A DNA stretch of 64,000 nt from Alternaria dauci (taxonomy: Eukaryota > Ascomycota > Dothideomycetes > Pleosporales > Pleosporaceae): the NCBI RefSeq assembly GCF_042100115.1, contig NC_091279.1:1240001-1304000 (forward strand), read 5' to 3'. The notes beneath the pieces were generated by a model. The model was not told the origin of the DNA. It ran no database searches and saw only the letters and a program-made list of their open reading frames with translations. Positions 54,589 to 64,000 of the stretch are shown one piece after another (position 1 is the stretch's first letter; the number at the start of each line of letters is the position of its first letter). The position numbers and the translations under genes were made by a program.

Positions 54589-57500
54589 CCTCGCAAGGCG
54601 GGACGCCAGACGCGGATGCGTGCAAACGCGCTAAGGGGCCTCGGGGCAGGCGGCTGGAGATCCGCTGGTGCCGTGCCAATCTTGCCAGACTCGAGCCTCT
54701 TGCCTTCCCCCCCCCCTCCTCGGGCGAGCACAAGACATGGCCATGGCAGACTCCGAAGACGACCCTCCGGATCCGAAGTAACGCGTGACGAGGCCCCTCT
54801 AGCAGCAAACACGCAACACGAGTGCAGCGGCGCACAGCATCGTCCTCGGCCCATGGGCCACACTTGTGCAGCCTCCTGTCCGGCCGTGTGCGCCCACTTG
54901 CGGCTAGCTGCTTACCGTGTGCAGAGAGATGCCCCACGTGACGTTTCCCTGTACGCTCGCGACAATCTTAGACGCTGCTCGCCTGCTGCCTGTGCCACTG
55001 TCCAATCTGCCTCTCCGCCAGCGTGTCCCTTTGCTTCTTTGGACGCGTGCGGCTGCAGCCGAATGAACGCAACTGTGGGCTTCCCGTCTCAGGGACCGCC
55101 GCGCCGCGACAACGAGCCTCTGCAACGGGCAATGCGACGCTGCACTGGCATCGCCAACCGCCTGTTGACCATGACTGTGCCGCCCCGAGCCGTCCATGGC
55201 CTTATTCCACCTCAGCGTGCCCGCCATATCAGAACGTCCTCCTCGGACTCCCAAACCCGTTAGCTTGTCGCCTTCTCCTAGCCATTTGCTGTTTCGGCTA
55301 GCACCCAACGGTGTTTGTGGCGCTTCGTGGTGAGCTTCAGCTGCACCCTCCTGACGCATTCAACGGCCATCTAGTGCCCTGCAACCCGACTCTGACCCCG
55401 TTCTGCTTCACCGATACGACATGGGCGACCCTCATTTACCGGACCGAATGGGATTTGTCCCGCTTTGCGCTTCTGCGACCAAAAGCCAAAACTGCCTGTC
55501 TCGGTATACCAACTGCCCTCTGATTGGCTCGTCCAGTCCCTGCTTCCAGCCCTGACCGATGACCACACTTTCAAGGGACCTTGTCTACAAGCTCGACCAC
55601 CCGGACACATCTTAAAAAAAGCCCCAAGCGGTGTGCAAGAGCAACAACGACCAAGTCATCAAACCATCTTCCATTGCATTGTGCGCCGACATGACCTGAT
55701 CAGGACTCGCCCGTCGTAACCATCGGGTAGCTGCGTGGCGATCCTACAGTGCTGTCAGCCTGCTACGCCGCAGAGGAAGATCCTTCAACCATTATCAAAA
55801 TAGCTCGACATGTGGGGGATCATTCGCCCGCAACTACACGCCCACCGCAATGCCTATCTGGACAATCCACAGAGACATGCGTCCCCCGAATCCGCGGGCG
55901 ATGATGCAAATCCTTTACGGTCCTAGCCAGAATGGCTATTCTGCACATCCGGACATTGCCCGGCGAGTCTCTCCACTTCTCGAAGACTCAAAGAGCCACT
56001 ACGGAAGGACGCCACGGTTTACCCACGGCCCGAGTACATGAGTCTATCATCTACGCGCTCGGGTTTCCCCCAAGTTTCACGAGTGTTTCCTGCTGTGGTA
56101 CAAAGTCACTATCCCAAGGAGTCGCACCACAAGCCAAGCCGCTCATCGTTCGCATAGGCCCAGGTCCAAGTCTGTTGCCTCGCCATCGACTGATTGCCCC
56201 GTCTGCAGACCATGGAACTGGTGCCTTACTTGCATTCATCCTTTGCTGGCATAGCGGCACGTCTTATCACGGAAACAGCCCACCTAGCGGGCTCTCATCA
56301 CTCGTCGCATGTAGCTATGCTCATCACGGACGCCTGTATAGGACACGTACGTTGCTCGCACGGGCACGTCGTAGCTAGCGAGTCCATCAATGCGGTTGAG
56401 CCATTCAAGTGCTAAGCCCTAGACTCACACTCATGCTGATCCCTGCCACGGGAGTCCTTCCCCGCCTCGCGTGCACCACCTCATTCACGCTAATCACCTT
56501 ACAAAGATCGACGTTGAAGAAACGTTGCGCCAATCAGCCCAGTTGCTGCATCAGCAGTGTTTGGCTCGCTGCGGGCGGCAGCTTTGACCCACCTGTCTCT
56601 TGCAAGCTTCCTCACCTCCCTGTGGCGAGTTTCGCCCTTAGTTGTTCGCTTAGGCATGTACGCGTGCCTGCACGACATCGAAGGATCGAACCTTTGAAAT
56701 GCACAACACTCCCGACCCAGCTAGGTTGAAGCAAATGTAGTCGGAAGCCATTGGAAGCTCGAGCCTACTAATCTCACAAAAGGTCAAGTGCCTACTAACC
56801 TCGACGCGACGGACTCACGCCTTGAGTATGCTCAGCAGCAGATACCATGTCTTGGGCGAGACGGCAGAACCGCCACCCTCAACATCATGTTCAGATCTCG
56901 CCTGTTCGTGCCTGGCGATGGCTCGCATGCGTTATCTGGCAGACAGTGCAGCTAACCCTATCGACGGCGAGCATCCATGCCTCATTTGCTAGTCAGCGTA
57001 TTGGTGGTGGTTTGCCAACACTTTGCATGTACGCGAACAGCACCACGCCCAGCAACCAAGAATGCGATTGGCCTGTGACACCGCATAGCCTGCAATATAC
57101 GGAAACCCCGTCCAAGTGACGACCAATGAGTTGCTGCAGCCTCGGACTGCGAACTTGACAGCTGAACGACTGTCACTCTGCACACCATCGGCCCTTTTCT
57201 CGGAGGCACCGCCCTCACCTTCACCCTTCCTTTTCAAGCGACAACCCACCATGCCTCGGCTCATGGTCGCATAATAATAGACGGTTAGAGACAATATCAC
57301 GCCAGCGCCTCTTTCACAGGAGTGCTTACCTCCTAGGATGATCCACGCAGTGGCGCCTGCTGCGCAAGGCCATTTTGATCACCTGCACCGAGATTCACTG
57401 CGTATCAACTCTATTTGTGGCGACAGCCTCGATACGAAGACAGCCCCTCAACCCTTCTCAACGGCGTCTTGCTTCATTCTGAGCATTGACCAAGCGTTTC

Positions 57501-58313
57501 AAGGCATTCGTCCTGAGCTGTGGGGCGCCATACGGGCCACATCCGTACCTTAAACCAACATCTAAACTTCATGCGAGAAGCTATGTTGCTCATCGTTCCT
57601 GGAGCCGAGCAGGGTCTCGTGGCAAAAGTGAAGGGAAAATGATTCGTGGTCGTCTGTGCTGACTCGAGCGTTTGCCGCAAGAAGCCGACGGCAAAGCTGA
57701 TGGATGCATCCAGCGGCGTAGTAGCACAACACCACGAAGTTATCTCAAGGGTGATCATAGAAATGATAAGCGTCCGAATAAGGCAGTTCTCGTAGGCATC
57801 ATCTTGCTGGTAGAGAGTACTAACACGTCTTCGGTATCCCCATTTTGCTTTTTGGTCGATTGGAGCCGGTGTGCACAGCCGTGTGTCCAGATTGGGTAAG
57901 GATACGGGTAGCTATAGTGCTTCTTTATGCACGACATTCTGATCGGTAGAGTTACAAAAGCAAGCGATGTTTTCTTCGCCGCCTGTCAGTCAAAGAGGGC
58001 ACGATTGGAACCCTTTCTGCTCAAGGCACGAGGCGGTTGATCACGCTGGATCATCCCGGGAAGAAGCAACCAACTTCTTATATACCCTATCGGCACCACG
58101 GCAGTATAGGGCAAATATAATCGAGGACATGGAGAATTGCCATCTGCATGCTCATGTTCGATAGGAGGCCGCGACTACCCTGAAGGTGCTTTTGTCTATA
58201 CTCAATCTGCTTAAGATGAGCGTCTACGCGCTGATGTAGAAGAAGGATTACACGGCTACAGCATCTTCACCAGGAAGGACCTTGTCGTCGAACACACACT
58301 CGCGGCGCATCTT

Positions 58314-58706
58314 TCATCCACCTGACCTGCTTTCCATGCGCCTTACCTCAGCCTCCAAGTTCTGGATTCGCTTGCGCATCCAGTCCATTTCGCCGTGCAT
58401 CGCCTCAACCTGCTGCTTCTGTGACTGTTTCAGAAATAGACAGTATTGGTTTCGCCTGTGTGCAACCGACAGCATCTGGTGGAACTCTTGTTGCATGGCC
58501 CTAGCGTCGCTCCGAACAGCTGCAGCCAGGAAGCGCGCGGAGATGGCGTGTTCTTGTAACATGCTGGCGGCTGACGATGATGCGGCAAGGCTTTTTGTGG
58601 ACATTGGCGTGGAGTGAGTCTGTTGAGATGTGGTGGCGTAGAGGCCTTGTTGGTGAGGGCGCATCAGTGGATCGAGAGGATCGTACGACAGGTGTTGATT
58701 CGCCAT
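58314..58706 (-). CDS. Small coiled-coil protein, unrecognised
   Basis: A 130-residue reading starting MANQHLSYDPLDPLMRPHQQG, followed by a Ser/Ala-rich stretch (STKSLAASSSAASMLQEHA). From residue ~55 it is almost entirely predicted helix with heptad-like spacing: ARFLAAAVRSDARAMQQEFHQ, YCLFLKQSQKQQVEAMHGEM, MRKRIQNLEAEVRRMESR. This looks like a dimerising coiled coil. I recognise no family, and no basic DNA-binding region precedes the coil. A strong donor-like GTAAGG lies just before the end, so the gene may continue into a further exon. It is small but has plausible protein texture, unlike the surrounding frames. Confidence 0.55.
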   Translation of the reverse strand: MANQHLSYDPLDPLMRPHQQGLYATTSQQTHSTPMSTKSLAASSSAASMLQEHAISARFLAAAVRSDARAMQQEFHQMLSVAHRRNQYCLFLKQSQKQQVEAMHGEMDWMRKRIQNLEAEVRRMESRSGG

Positions 58707-59680
58707 TGGTGAGTTGGTTTTCAGGCGTATCTAGATTCAGGGGTTGTTATCAAGATAAGTGAGAAGGGAGTAGCGATGTGGCAATGAGACCAGGACTGAG
58801 GAGATTGAATATGCGCGGAAGGCTCCGAAGTCCGCATGGCTCCTGCGCCTCCACGGTAGTGAATGGATTTGCGCATTACACTCATTCATCTCGTTCCTTG
58901 TACGCTGTCTCTCCCCTGGTTCATGGATCGATGGCTTTCACTCTGTGCTCCACCGTCCCAATAGCACACAAATGACGATCCCATGTAGAGTTTCCAGTCA
59001 CTCAATCAGTGACTTGGTCTACCAATGTCACACGGTTCCAACACCATCAGCCGCTTGGTACAGACTGCATAGTAAGTATACAATAGACTCGTGTGTTCCA
59101 GACTCTCCTCGCACAGGGCATCTGGAGGCATCCGTTATGCATGTCATTGCAAAACACAGAGTGCCTTCAGGGTCCAGTTTACCTGAGTACTATTCGAAAC
59201 AACAAACTTTCTTCCTGCGTGCTAACATTCAACGCAATAACAGTATACCTTTCTACACCTCAGTCACTCCTACCCGCCGTCACTCAAGCATGCCTCAGTC
59301 AATAGAAGCCCCGTATCCATTCGTCGTGCGACATGCACCTCCATCGTAGCCCGCTCGATATGCGATACAGATTTACAGCTGCTTGTTCGTCAGCAGGAAC
59401 GACGCACACGATGCACTGATGGTCATGTCTATCAGATGCTTGCCGACAACAATCTCATAGCAAGCTTGTCTGCCAGCAGACGAATAAGAAGGAAGTCATC
59501 GTTTGATGCGGGCAATAAGGGAAAGATGTGAGTCAGAAGTCATTTAAGAAATAATTCAGGTATCTACATATCCACAACAGTCTTCCGTCACACTATACTA
59601 CCGAACCCCGGACTCATCATGTCTACCCATTCCTAGGTCATCGTGGCTACGAGCTTCTTGACACTGCCAGCCTTATCGGC
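58707..59680. other. Two flanking non-coding stretches near the coiled-coil gene
   Basis: About 970 bp between the start of the coiled-coil gene and the stop of the debranching enzyme; short unsupported open frames only. Confidence 0.55.
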
Positions 59681-62600
59681 CTACGACGAGGACTTCTGAG
59701 CAGTCTCACCCATTTCGTACTCGCGCGCGTCCTGGAACAAGTCGATAATGCAGCTAGCACTCCAACTCTGCGTGGGACATGAATCGGCACAGAACGCACC
59801 ATCTTTGTTGGTGAGCTCCGTGAGACCAGCCCAGGGTGACTCTTGAATGGCCTTCATGCACCCGGCAAGACGACGAGTGACTTGTTGGTAGCTCTCGACG
59901 CGTTCATCGGGCGTCTTGCGGCGTTGTAGATCGAACTTGAGCATGGCTCGTAGGAAGAATCCTGTGGGCCAAAGCCACTCAGGTCCTTGGTGGTAGTTGC
60001 GGCCCTTGGAAGTGTGGAAATCAGTCGAGTCTTCGCTGTTGATGTAGTAGCCACGGTAGTTGAGGTCAGAGGGATCGAGAGTCTTCATGCCTTGTGGACC
60101 AAGCAGAACCCTGTCGGCCATCTGGAGGGCGTGCAAAGCGTGCTCGGGGTCGCAAAGATCTGGCGCCACTGTCATCATGATAGGGAAGTTCGGCCTCAGC
60201 TGGTAGTCTTCGTACTCCTTGCCCGAGCGGTACAAGTCTTTGTAGATACCGCGACGGTTGACAATGCTCGGGTTGACGTCGTAATTGCTATCCTCATCTG
60301 CAGAACGCGGGACGTAGAAGCAACGCTCGAAATTGGCCTTGATAAGATCTGCCCACTCCTTGTAGGTAACAGTCTTCTTACCGTCCTCCAAGGTTACACC
60401 CTGGTACTTGAATTGACCTGCATCGTACATGTTGGCGCACCAGCGTACGGTGCTGTACAACATGCCGATAATCTCGACCGGAGCACCATCTCGTGGCGTA
60501 CCTGGGTGACCCTTGCTGCCGGCCTTTTCGCTCTCGCCCATCTTGTCCATCCAGGTACCGCAGTTCCACTGGTTGCCACCAAAGATCATACCAGTCTCCC
60601 AGTCAGTCCAGATCTTGATGTTGAAGCCTTCAGACTTCATCTGACTATCGATGTTCGGACCCGCGTCGTACTCACGGAACTCTATGCCGGAGGCGTGACG
60701 CTGCAGAGCTTCCTGGATGACATCTTCAATGGTGGAGGACTGAGAGTATGCGCGCTTGTCGGTATGAGCAAACCATGTGTCATCGTACGGTAGGAATCGC
60801 CGCTTGACCTTCTCATGGAGAAGCTCTATGCCGTTTGGCACGATCTTGGTGTAGTCCTGGCAGTTCTGGAGGAAGAACCAGACGGAGTCGCGGGAGTTGA
60901 AACGCGGGTTCTTGCCACCGCCTAGGAGGTTAGGTACCATGCCATGCTTGAGAACGCTGGCAAAGGCAAAAATGTGCTCCTTGGCATCAGCATATCGGCC
61001 GGTTCCCATGTAGAGACCACGAGCTGAGATGGTAATGTCACGTCCCCAGCATCGCGCCCAGTCGTAAGCAAAGTGAGGAAGACCAGCAGCCATGCTGGGC
61101 ACGCTCTTGTCTGGCCACAACGAGGCGCTGTTCATGTAGCCAGTGACCTGGCAGCTGACTAGGGCGAGACTCTTCAGAAACTGGTTGCCTTCTCGGACGT
61201 TCTCGCCCATGAGCTCAATTGCTCGCTCCACTGCGGCGTTGTATGCAGTCTGGATGACCATAGCAAAGTATCGTGGAAGCATGTAGCTAGGAACTTTGCG
61301 AATGGCAGCGAATCTGGCCTCCAGCCACTTGGCGGGGCCTTTGATGTTGACGTACTTTCTCTTTTGAGATATCTTCTGGAGACGACCAAGACAGTAGTCG
61401 AGCGCCCATTGACCATCACGTAGATGGTTGCAGAGCGGATGGCCGAGATTATTGTCGTTTACAATTTCGCGTAGTACACTCCACCAGCCTTGCAGACCAG
61501 CGTATACTAAATTGCCGTGACCCGGAATATTGTAGGTTCCATCCTTGTGATCAGTAGCATCGCGCTCTTCTTCTTCACACCTGTACAGAATGTAGTTCAG
61601 ATCGATCAGGTTGACACCACTGAAAGCTACACGCGCTCCGCTGGTGATGAACTTGTCGAGACCATCGGCATGCTCTACGCTGGGCACCCACGTCTCAAAG
61701 AGAGCGATACTTCCAGGGGGAAACTCGTCAGGAATTCTGATCGTGGTGTCATCGCCGACTGACTTCATTTCGACGCCTTGGAGGTCATTCGTCTTACTGG
61801 GCAAGCCACGTAGTGTTGTTTTGTCGCCAATGATACGTGCTCTCGTCTCAGGACTGTTATCGACTTCAAGATTCCAGGCGCCAATGAGCTTCGCTTGTGT
61901 ACCTGGTAACTTGGTCTCTCCGAAGCCTCCATTACCGTTGCCGTAACCAGGGAATGCAGTATGAGCAATAAGGAAGTATCCTTTCCTGGTGTTGGGATTT
62001 ACGCGATGAACAGTGATGTACTCATTATCGTGGTGGATGTAAGTCTCGTTGTACTCCTCCTTGCCCATCTTGACGTGGATCTCGTTGATGATCTTGCGGA
62101 TGCCACCAATACCTCCTTCACCAGCCTCGGGCTTGATAGGGCCTCCGTTGGAGTTGGCCGATGAATATAGCCTCTTCTCGTGCACAAGTTCGATCAGCTG
62201 GGGGTAAACCTCGTCGTAGCCAAACACGCTACCAGTTGCACAGTCGCACATGGCAACGAGGGCGGCATTGGGTAGCGTGTCGCGTGCATCCCGCTTCTGA
62301 GCAGGTGTCTCATTGTCGTGCGTGCAGTCCATGAATAACGCGTGGACAGGACTTCGCTTGATTCTCTTGATGATTGGCTTTGTCTGGTCTGCGCCATCAG
62401 TCGCCTGTGCGGCGTTGAGTACTTCATCGGTCTCGAAGCTTCCAATGGGAACACCACCATGTCGGTGGACCAGTCTACTCAGCTCTTGAGTACTCCACGA
62501 TTGCATCGCCTCTCGAATTAGAGCACAGATGCCGAGCCTCATGCAGAACTTGTAATCCATCTCTTCGGAGCCCGTGAAGAGTTCAGCGCAGACCATGACG

Positions 62601-64000
62601 TTTGGGTTGACGCTGCGGGCTTCGTCAAGCATATATTCGGCGAGATGCAGGGGTGTGGAATGACAGTTGTCAATACGGAAGCCTTGGAAGTATTTGGCCA
62701 TGAGTCGCGTGTACTTGGCCATGTGATCCCAAAGAAAAGGGTTATCTTCTGGGCCGTTTCCGTAACGTAGTTTGACGCAGTCACCCCAGACGATGACTTC
62801 TCTCCTTAGGTACGCTCTCGACTTGGGCCCAGCGTTGTCTCGCATTGCATCTGCAGCCCATACCCAACCATTATTGACAAGCGCGAGAGCTTCCGGGTTG
62901 TGCTTCTTCGTCGTCTCGTTGAGTGGTAATCGTGTGAAGTAGGTCTCGATGAGTGGGTTCTCGTCGTTCACTTCGCCAAGCTTGGGACCGTGGGCGTCTA
63001 TTCGGACATACTTCGTCCGGTTGTAGAGTTGCTCCAAGATCTCTGCTTGGTCTCCATCGTACTCGCGGTAGAATGGCAGGTTGACCTCGTTGAGTATAGC
63101 CGTTATAGTGCCTTGCGCTGCACGATTGTCGGGCGTATTGCTAGTACGGGTATCATAGCGGCCGAACAAGGCGCAGAGGAGACTGGCACTGATGTTCGGG
63201 TCCATGCTGCGACGGTAGCGCTCGCCCATGCGGTCGCCGCCGCGCAGGGCATGTTCGACCAACCAGTCGGCCTTCTGCTTCAGTGGCCAGTCCCTGACGG
63301 CATCGAGCCCGCGAAGACCAGCCTCACTAAAGCTGCCATCAACGAACTTGGCCTGGCCCGAGGTCCAAGCCTCCATGATGGCCTTGGTATTCCTCTCGAC
63401 GTCAACCACATAGTACTCCCAGAGCTTGACCTTGCTAAGGACATGCTCCTTGATGCCTTCCATGACCTTGAGGAGATCTCCTTCGTTGTTGAAGGTCGTG
63501 GGAAGACCGTGTTGGGCGAGCTCTTTGCCGAACTGCAACAACGCCGTGTCCAGCTCGAGAGCACATCTCAAGTGAGGAGCAGTGTCGACATTGTAGCCAG
63601 ATTCTGGGTGTTCCTCAAGCCATGGGCTGTTGTTGGCTGTGTGGTTCCAGACAACATCGGTCATGGAAAGCAGATTGAACTCATTCTGCATCCTTCCGAT
63701 CATATCTGCAATGTCCTTCTCACCCTCCTTGAAGAAGGCCTCGTCGAAGACCAATTGGTCAGCAATGCTATATGGCGAGTTTGAAGACCCACGCGTCATA
63801 AGCGGAGTAAAATGCACCATGTTGTAACCGCGCTCGCTGATGCCCCTCAGATGGTTGTCCCAGTCGGTGGGGTAATTGCCCATGAATTTGGACAGTGCAG
63901 AGAAGATGCAAACGGCCTCGACCGGCAAGTGCTCGCCGTGCAACTTGAGATTTGGACATATGTCGATGTAGTATGTGTCCGTCCGTGTGGGTTCAGGAGA
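59681..64000 (-). CDS. GDB1: Glycogen debranching enzyme, partial (5' end outside window)
   Basis: Bifunctional cytosolic enzyme that shortens and removes glycogen branches. The frame is open to the window edge (SPEPTRTDTYYIDICPNL at the edge), giving about 1439 residues; roughly the first 100 are missing. The first half is the 4-alpha-glucanotransferase of the GH13 type: ISERGYNMVHFTPLMTRGSSNSPYSI, then SMTDVVWNHTANNSPW, RIDNCHSTPLHLAEYML with the nucleophile Asp, ELFTGSEEMDY with the acid Glu, and MDCTHDNETPAQKRD. The second half is the amylo-alpha-1,6-glucosidase (GH133): AYDWARCWGRDITISARGLYMGTGRY (quoted over its length as AYDWARCWGRD and ISARGLYMG), NCQDYTKIVPNG, FGGNQWNCGTWMDKMG and HQGPEWLWPTGFFLRAML. 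No intron or break in the visible part. The product makes glucose 1-phosphate and glucose available, complementing the trehalose genes. Confidence 0.96.
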   Translation of the reverse strand, partial: SPEPTRTDTYYIDICPNLKLHGEHLPVEAVCIFSALSKFMGNYPTDWDNHLRGISERGYNMVHFTPLMTRGSSNSPYSIADQLVFDEAFFKEGEKDIADMIGRMQNEFNLLSMTDVVWNHTANNSPWLEEHPESGYNVDTAPHLRCALELDTALLQFGKELAQHGLPTTFNNEGDLLKVMEGIKEHVLSKVKLWEYYVVDVERNTKAIMEAWTSGQAKFVDGSFSEAGLRGLDAVRDWPLKQKADWLVEHALRGGDRMGERYRRSMDPNISASLLCALFGRYDTRTSNTPDNRAAQGTITAILNEVNLPFYREYDGDQAEILEQLYNRTKYVRIDAHGPKLGEVNDENPLIETYFTRLPLNETTKKHNPEALALVNNGWVWAADAMRDNAGPKSRAYLRREVIVWGDCVKLRYGNGPEDNPFLWDHMAKYTRLMAKYFQGFRIDNCHSTPLHLAEYMLDEARSVNPNVMVCAELFTGSEEMDYKFCMRLGICALIREAMQSWSTQELSRLVHRHGGVPIGSFETDEVLNAAQATDGADQTKPIIKRIKRSPVHALFMDCTHDNETPAQKRDARDTLPNAALVAMCDCATGSVFGYDEVYPQLIELVHEKRLYSSANSNGGPIKPEAGEGGIGGIRKIINEIHVKMGKEEYNETYIHHDNEYITVHRVNPNTRKGYFLIAHTAFPGYGNGNGGFGETKLPGTQAKLIGAWNLEVDNSPETRARIIGDKTTLRGLPSKTNDLQGVEMKSVGDDTTIRIPDEFPPGSIALFETWVPSVEHADGLDKFITSGARVAFSGVNLIDLNYILYRCEEEERDATDHKDGTYNIPGHGNLVYAGLQGWWSVLREIVNDNNLGHPLCNHLRDGQWALDYCLGRLQKISQKRKYVNIKGPAKWLEARFAAIRKVPSYMLPRYFAMVIQTAYNAAVERAIELMGENVREGNQFLKSLALVSCQVTGYMNSASLWPDKSVPSMAAGLPHFAYDWARCWGRDITISARGLYMGTGRYADAKEHIFAFASVLKHGMVPNLLGGGKNPRFNSRDSVWFFLQNCQDYTKIVPNGIELLHEKVKRRFLPYDDTWFAHTDKRAYSQSSTIEDVIQEALQRHASGIEFREYDAGPNIDSQMKSEGFNIKIWTDWETGMIFGGNQWNCGTWMDKMGESEKAGSKGHPGTPRDGAPVEIIGMLYSTVRWCANMYDAGQFKYQGVTLEDGKKTVTYKEWADLIKANFERCFYVPRSADEDSNYDVNPSIVNRRGIYKDLYRSGKEYEDYQLRPNFPIMMTVAPDLCDPEHALHALQMADRVLLGPQGMKTLDPSDLNYRGYYINSEDSTDFHTSKGRNYHQGPEWLWPTGFFLRAMLKFDLQRRKTPDERVESYQQVTRRLAGCMKAIQESPWAGLTELTNKDGAFCADSCPTQSWSASCIIDLFQDAREYEMGETAQKSSS

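Larger units (their letters stand above)
54174..58313. other. 4.1 kb gap upstream of the CxxC protein gene
   Basis: Very GC-rich in its first 1.2 kb, which creates long chance open frames (up to 266 codons at 54463-55263 on the + strand with competitors on the other strand). Contains a 10-bp tandem repeat and hairpin near 54495-54588 and ten C at 54707-54716. No supported gene. Confidence 0.5.

Noticed and set aside
54463..55263. 266-codon plus-strand open frame in the gap upstream of the CxxC protein gene
   Set aside because: Lies in very GC-rich DNA where stops are rare and frames are open on both strands; Cys/Arg/Pro/Ser-rich without structure, no domain, no splice support.
59987..60793. 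268-codon plus-strand open frame opposite the debranching enzyme
   Set aside because: Antisense to a highly conserved coding region; its composition follows from codon bias of the real gene. The same applies to 62990-63784.

Overview
The window is nuclear DNA of a filamentous ascomycete (Pezizomycotina). Genes are short, spaced, and interrupted by 45-320 bp GT-AG introns. Almost every gene has a recognisable fungal counterpart. Several traits fit Dothideomycetes/Pleosporales: the gene complement, and an SdhB whose Pro230/His277 numbering matches that used for Alternaria. I cannot name the species. I see no transposon, rRNA, tRNA, CRISPR array or secondary-metabolite cluster.

Layout. 1-1359 (-) is the 5' part of mitochondrial methionyl-tRNA synthetase, running off the left edge. 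2905-3183 (+) is a small secreted precursor built like an alpha-factor mating pheromone. 5509-8028 (-) is a SAM+PH protein. A 3.5 kb gap leads to a Pro1/NosA-like Zn2Cys6 regulator (11519-13578 +). Then come a conserved protein of unknown function (14458-15609 +), PRP39 of the U1 snRNP (16216-18559 +), gamma-glutamyltransferase (19145-20943 -), MSH3 (21577-25062 +), a 120-aa stress-type protein (25284-25718 -), a COG0523/CobW GTPase (26234-27403 +), and a Tps3/Tsl1-type trehalose synthase subunit (27997-30900 -).

The right half holds a DUF7704 membrane protein (32011-32478 -), two unrecognised proteins (33327-34001 - and 34621-35542 -), SDH2 (36796-37878 +), a DUF4419 protein (38070-39236 -), a 63-aa membrane protein (40366-40613 -), ATG5 (42274-43339 -), a conserved protein (43637-44372 +) and an aldehyde dehydrogenase (45459-47001 +). 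A 5.6 kb stretch without credible genes follows. After it come a low-complexity protein with a CxxC-W-K-R-P element (52623-54173 -), a 4.1 kb gap, a small coiled-coil protein (58314-58706 -), and glycogen debranching enzyme (59681-64000 -), which runs off the right edge.

How the genes relate. Most are unlinked housekeeping functions. Two themes are visible. Storage-carbohydrate metabolism is represented by the trehalose subunit and the debranching enzyme. Sexual development is suggested by the pheromone-like precursor and the Pro1-like regulator, 8.3 kb apart. The pheromone-like precursor, with its Kex2 sites, Ste13-type spacers and two degenerate peptide copies, is the most interesting item. 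The trehalose subunit has a substituted phosphatase motif (DxE for DxD). PRP39 has two mutually exclusive possible C-termini. All exon boundaries were worked out by hand from splice consensus, phase and family similarity; no searches were run.
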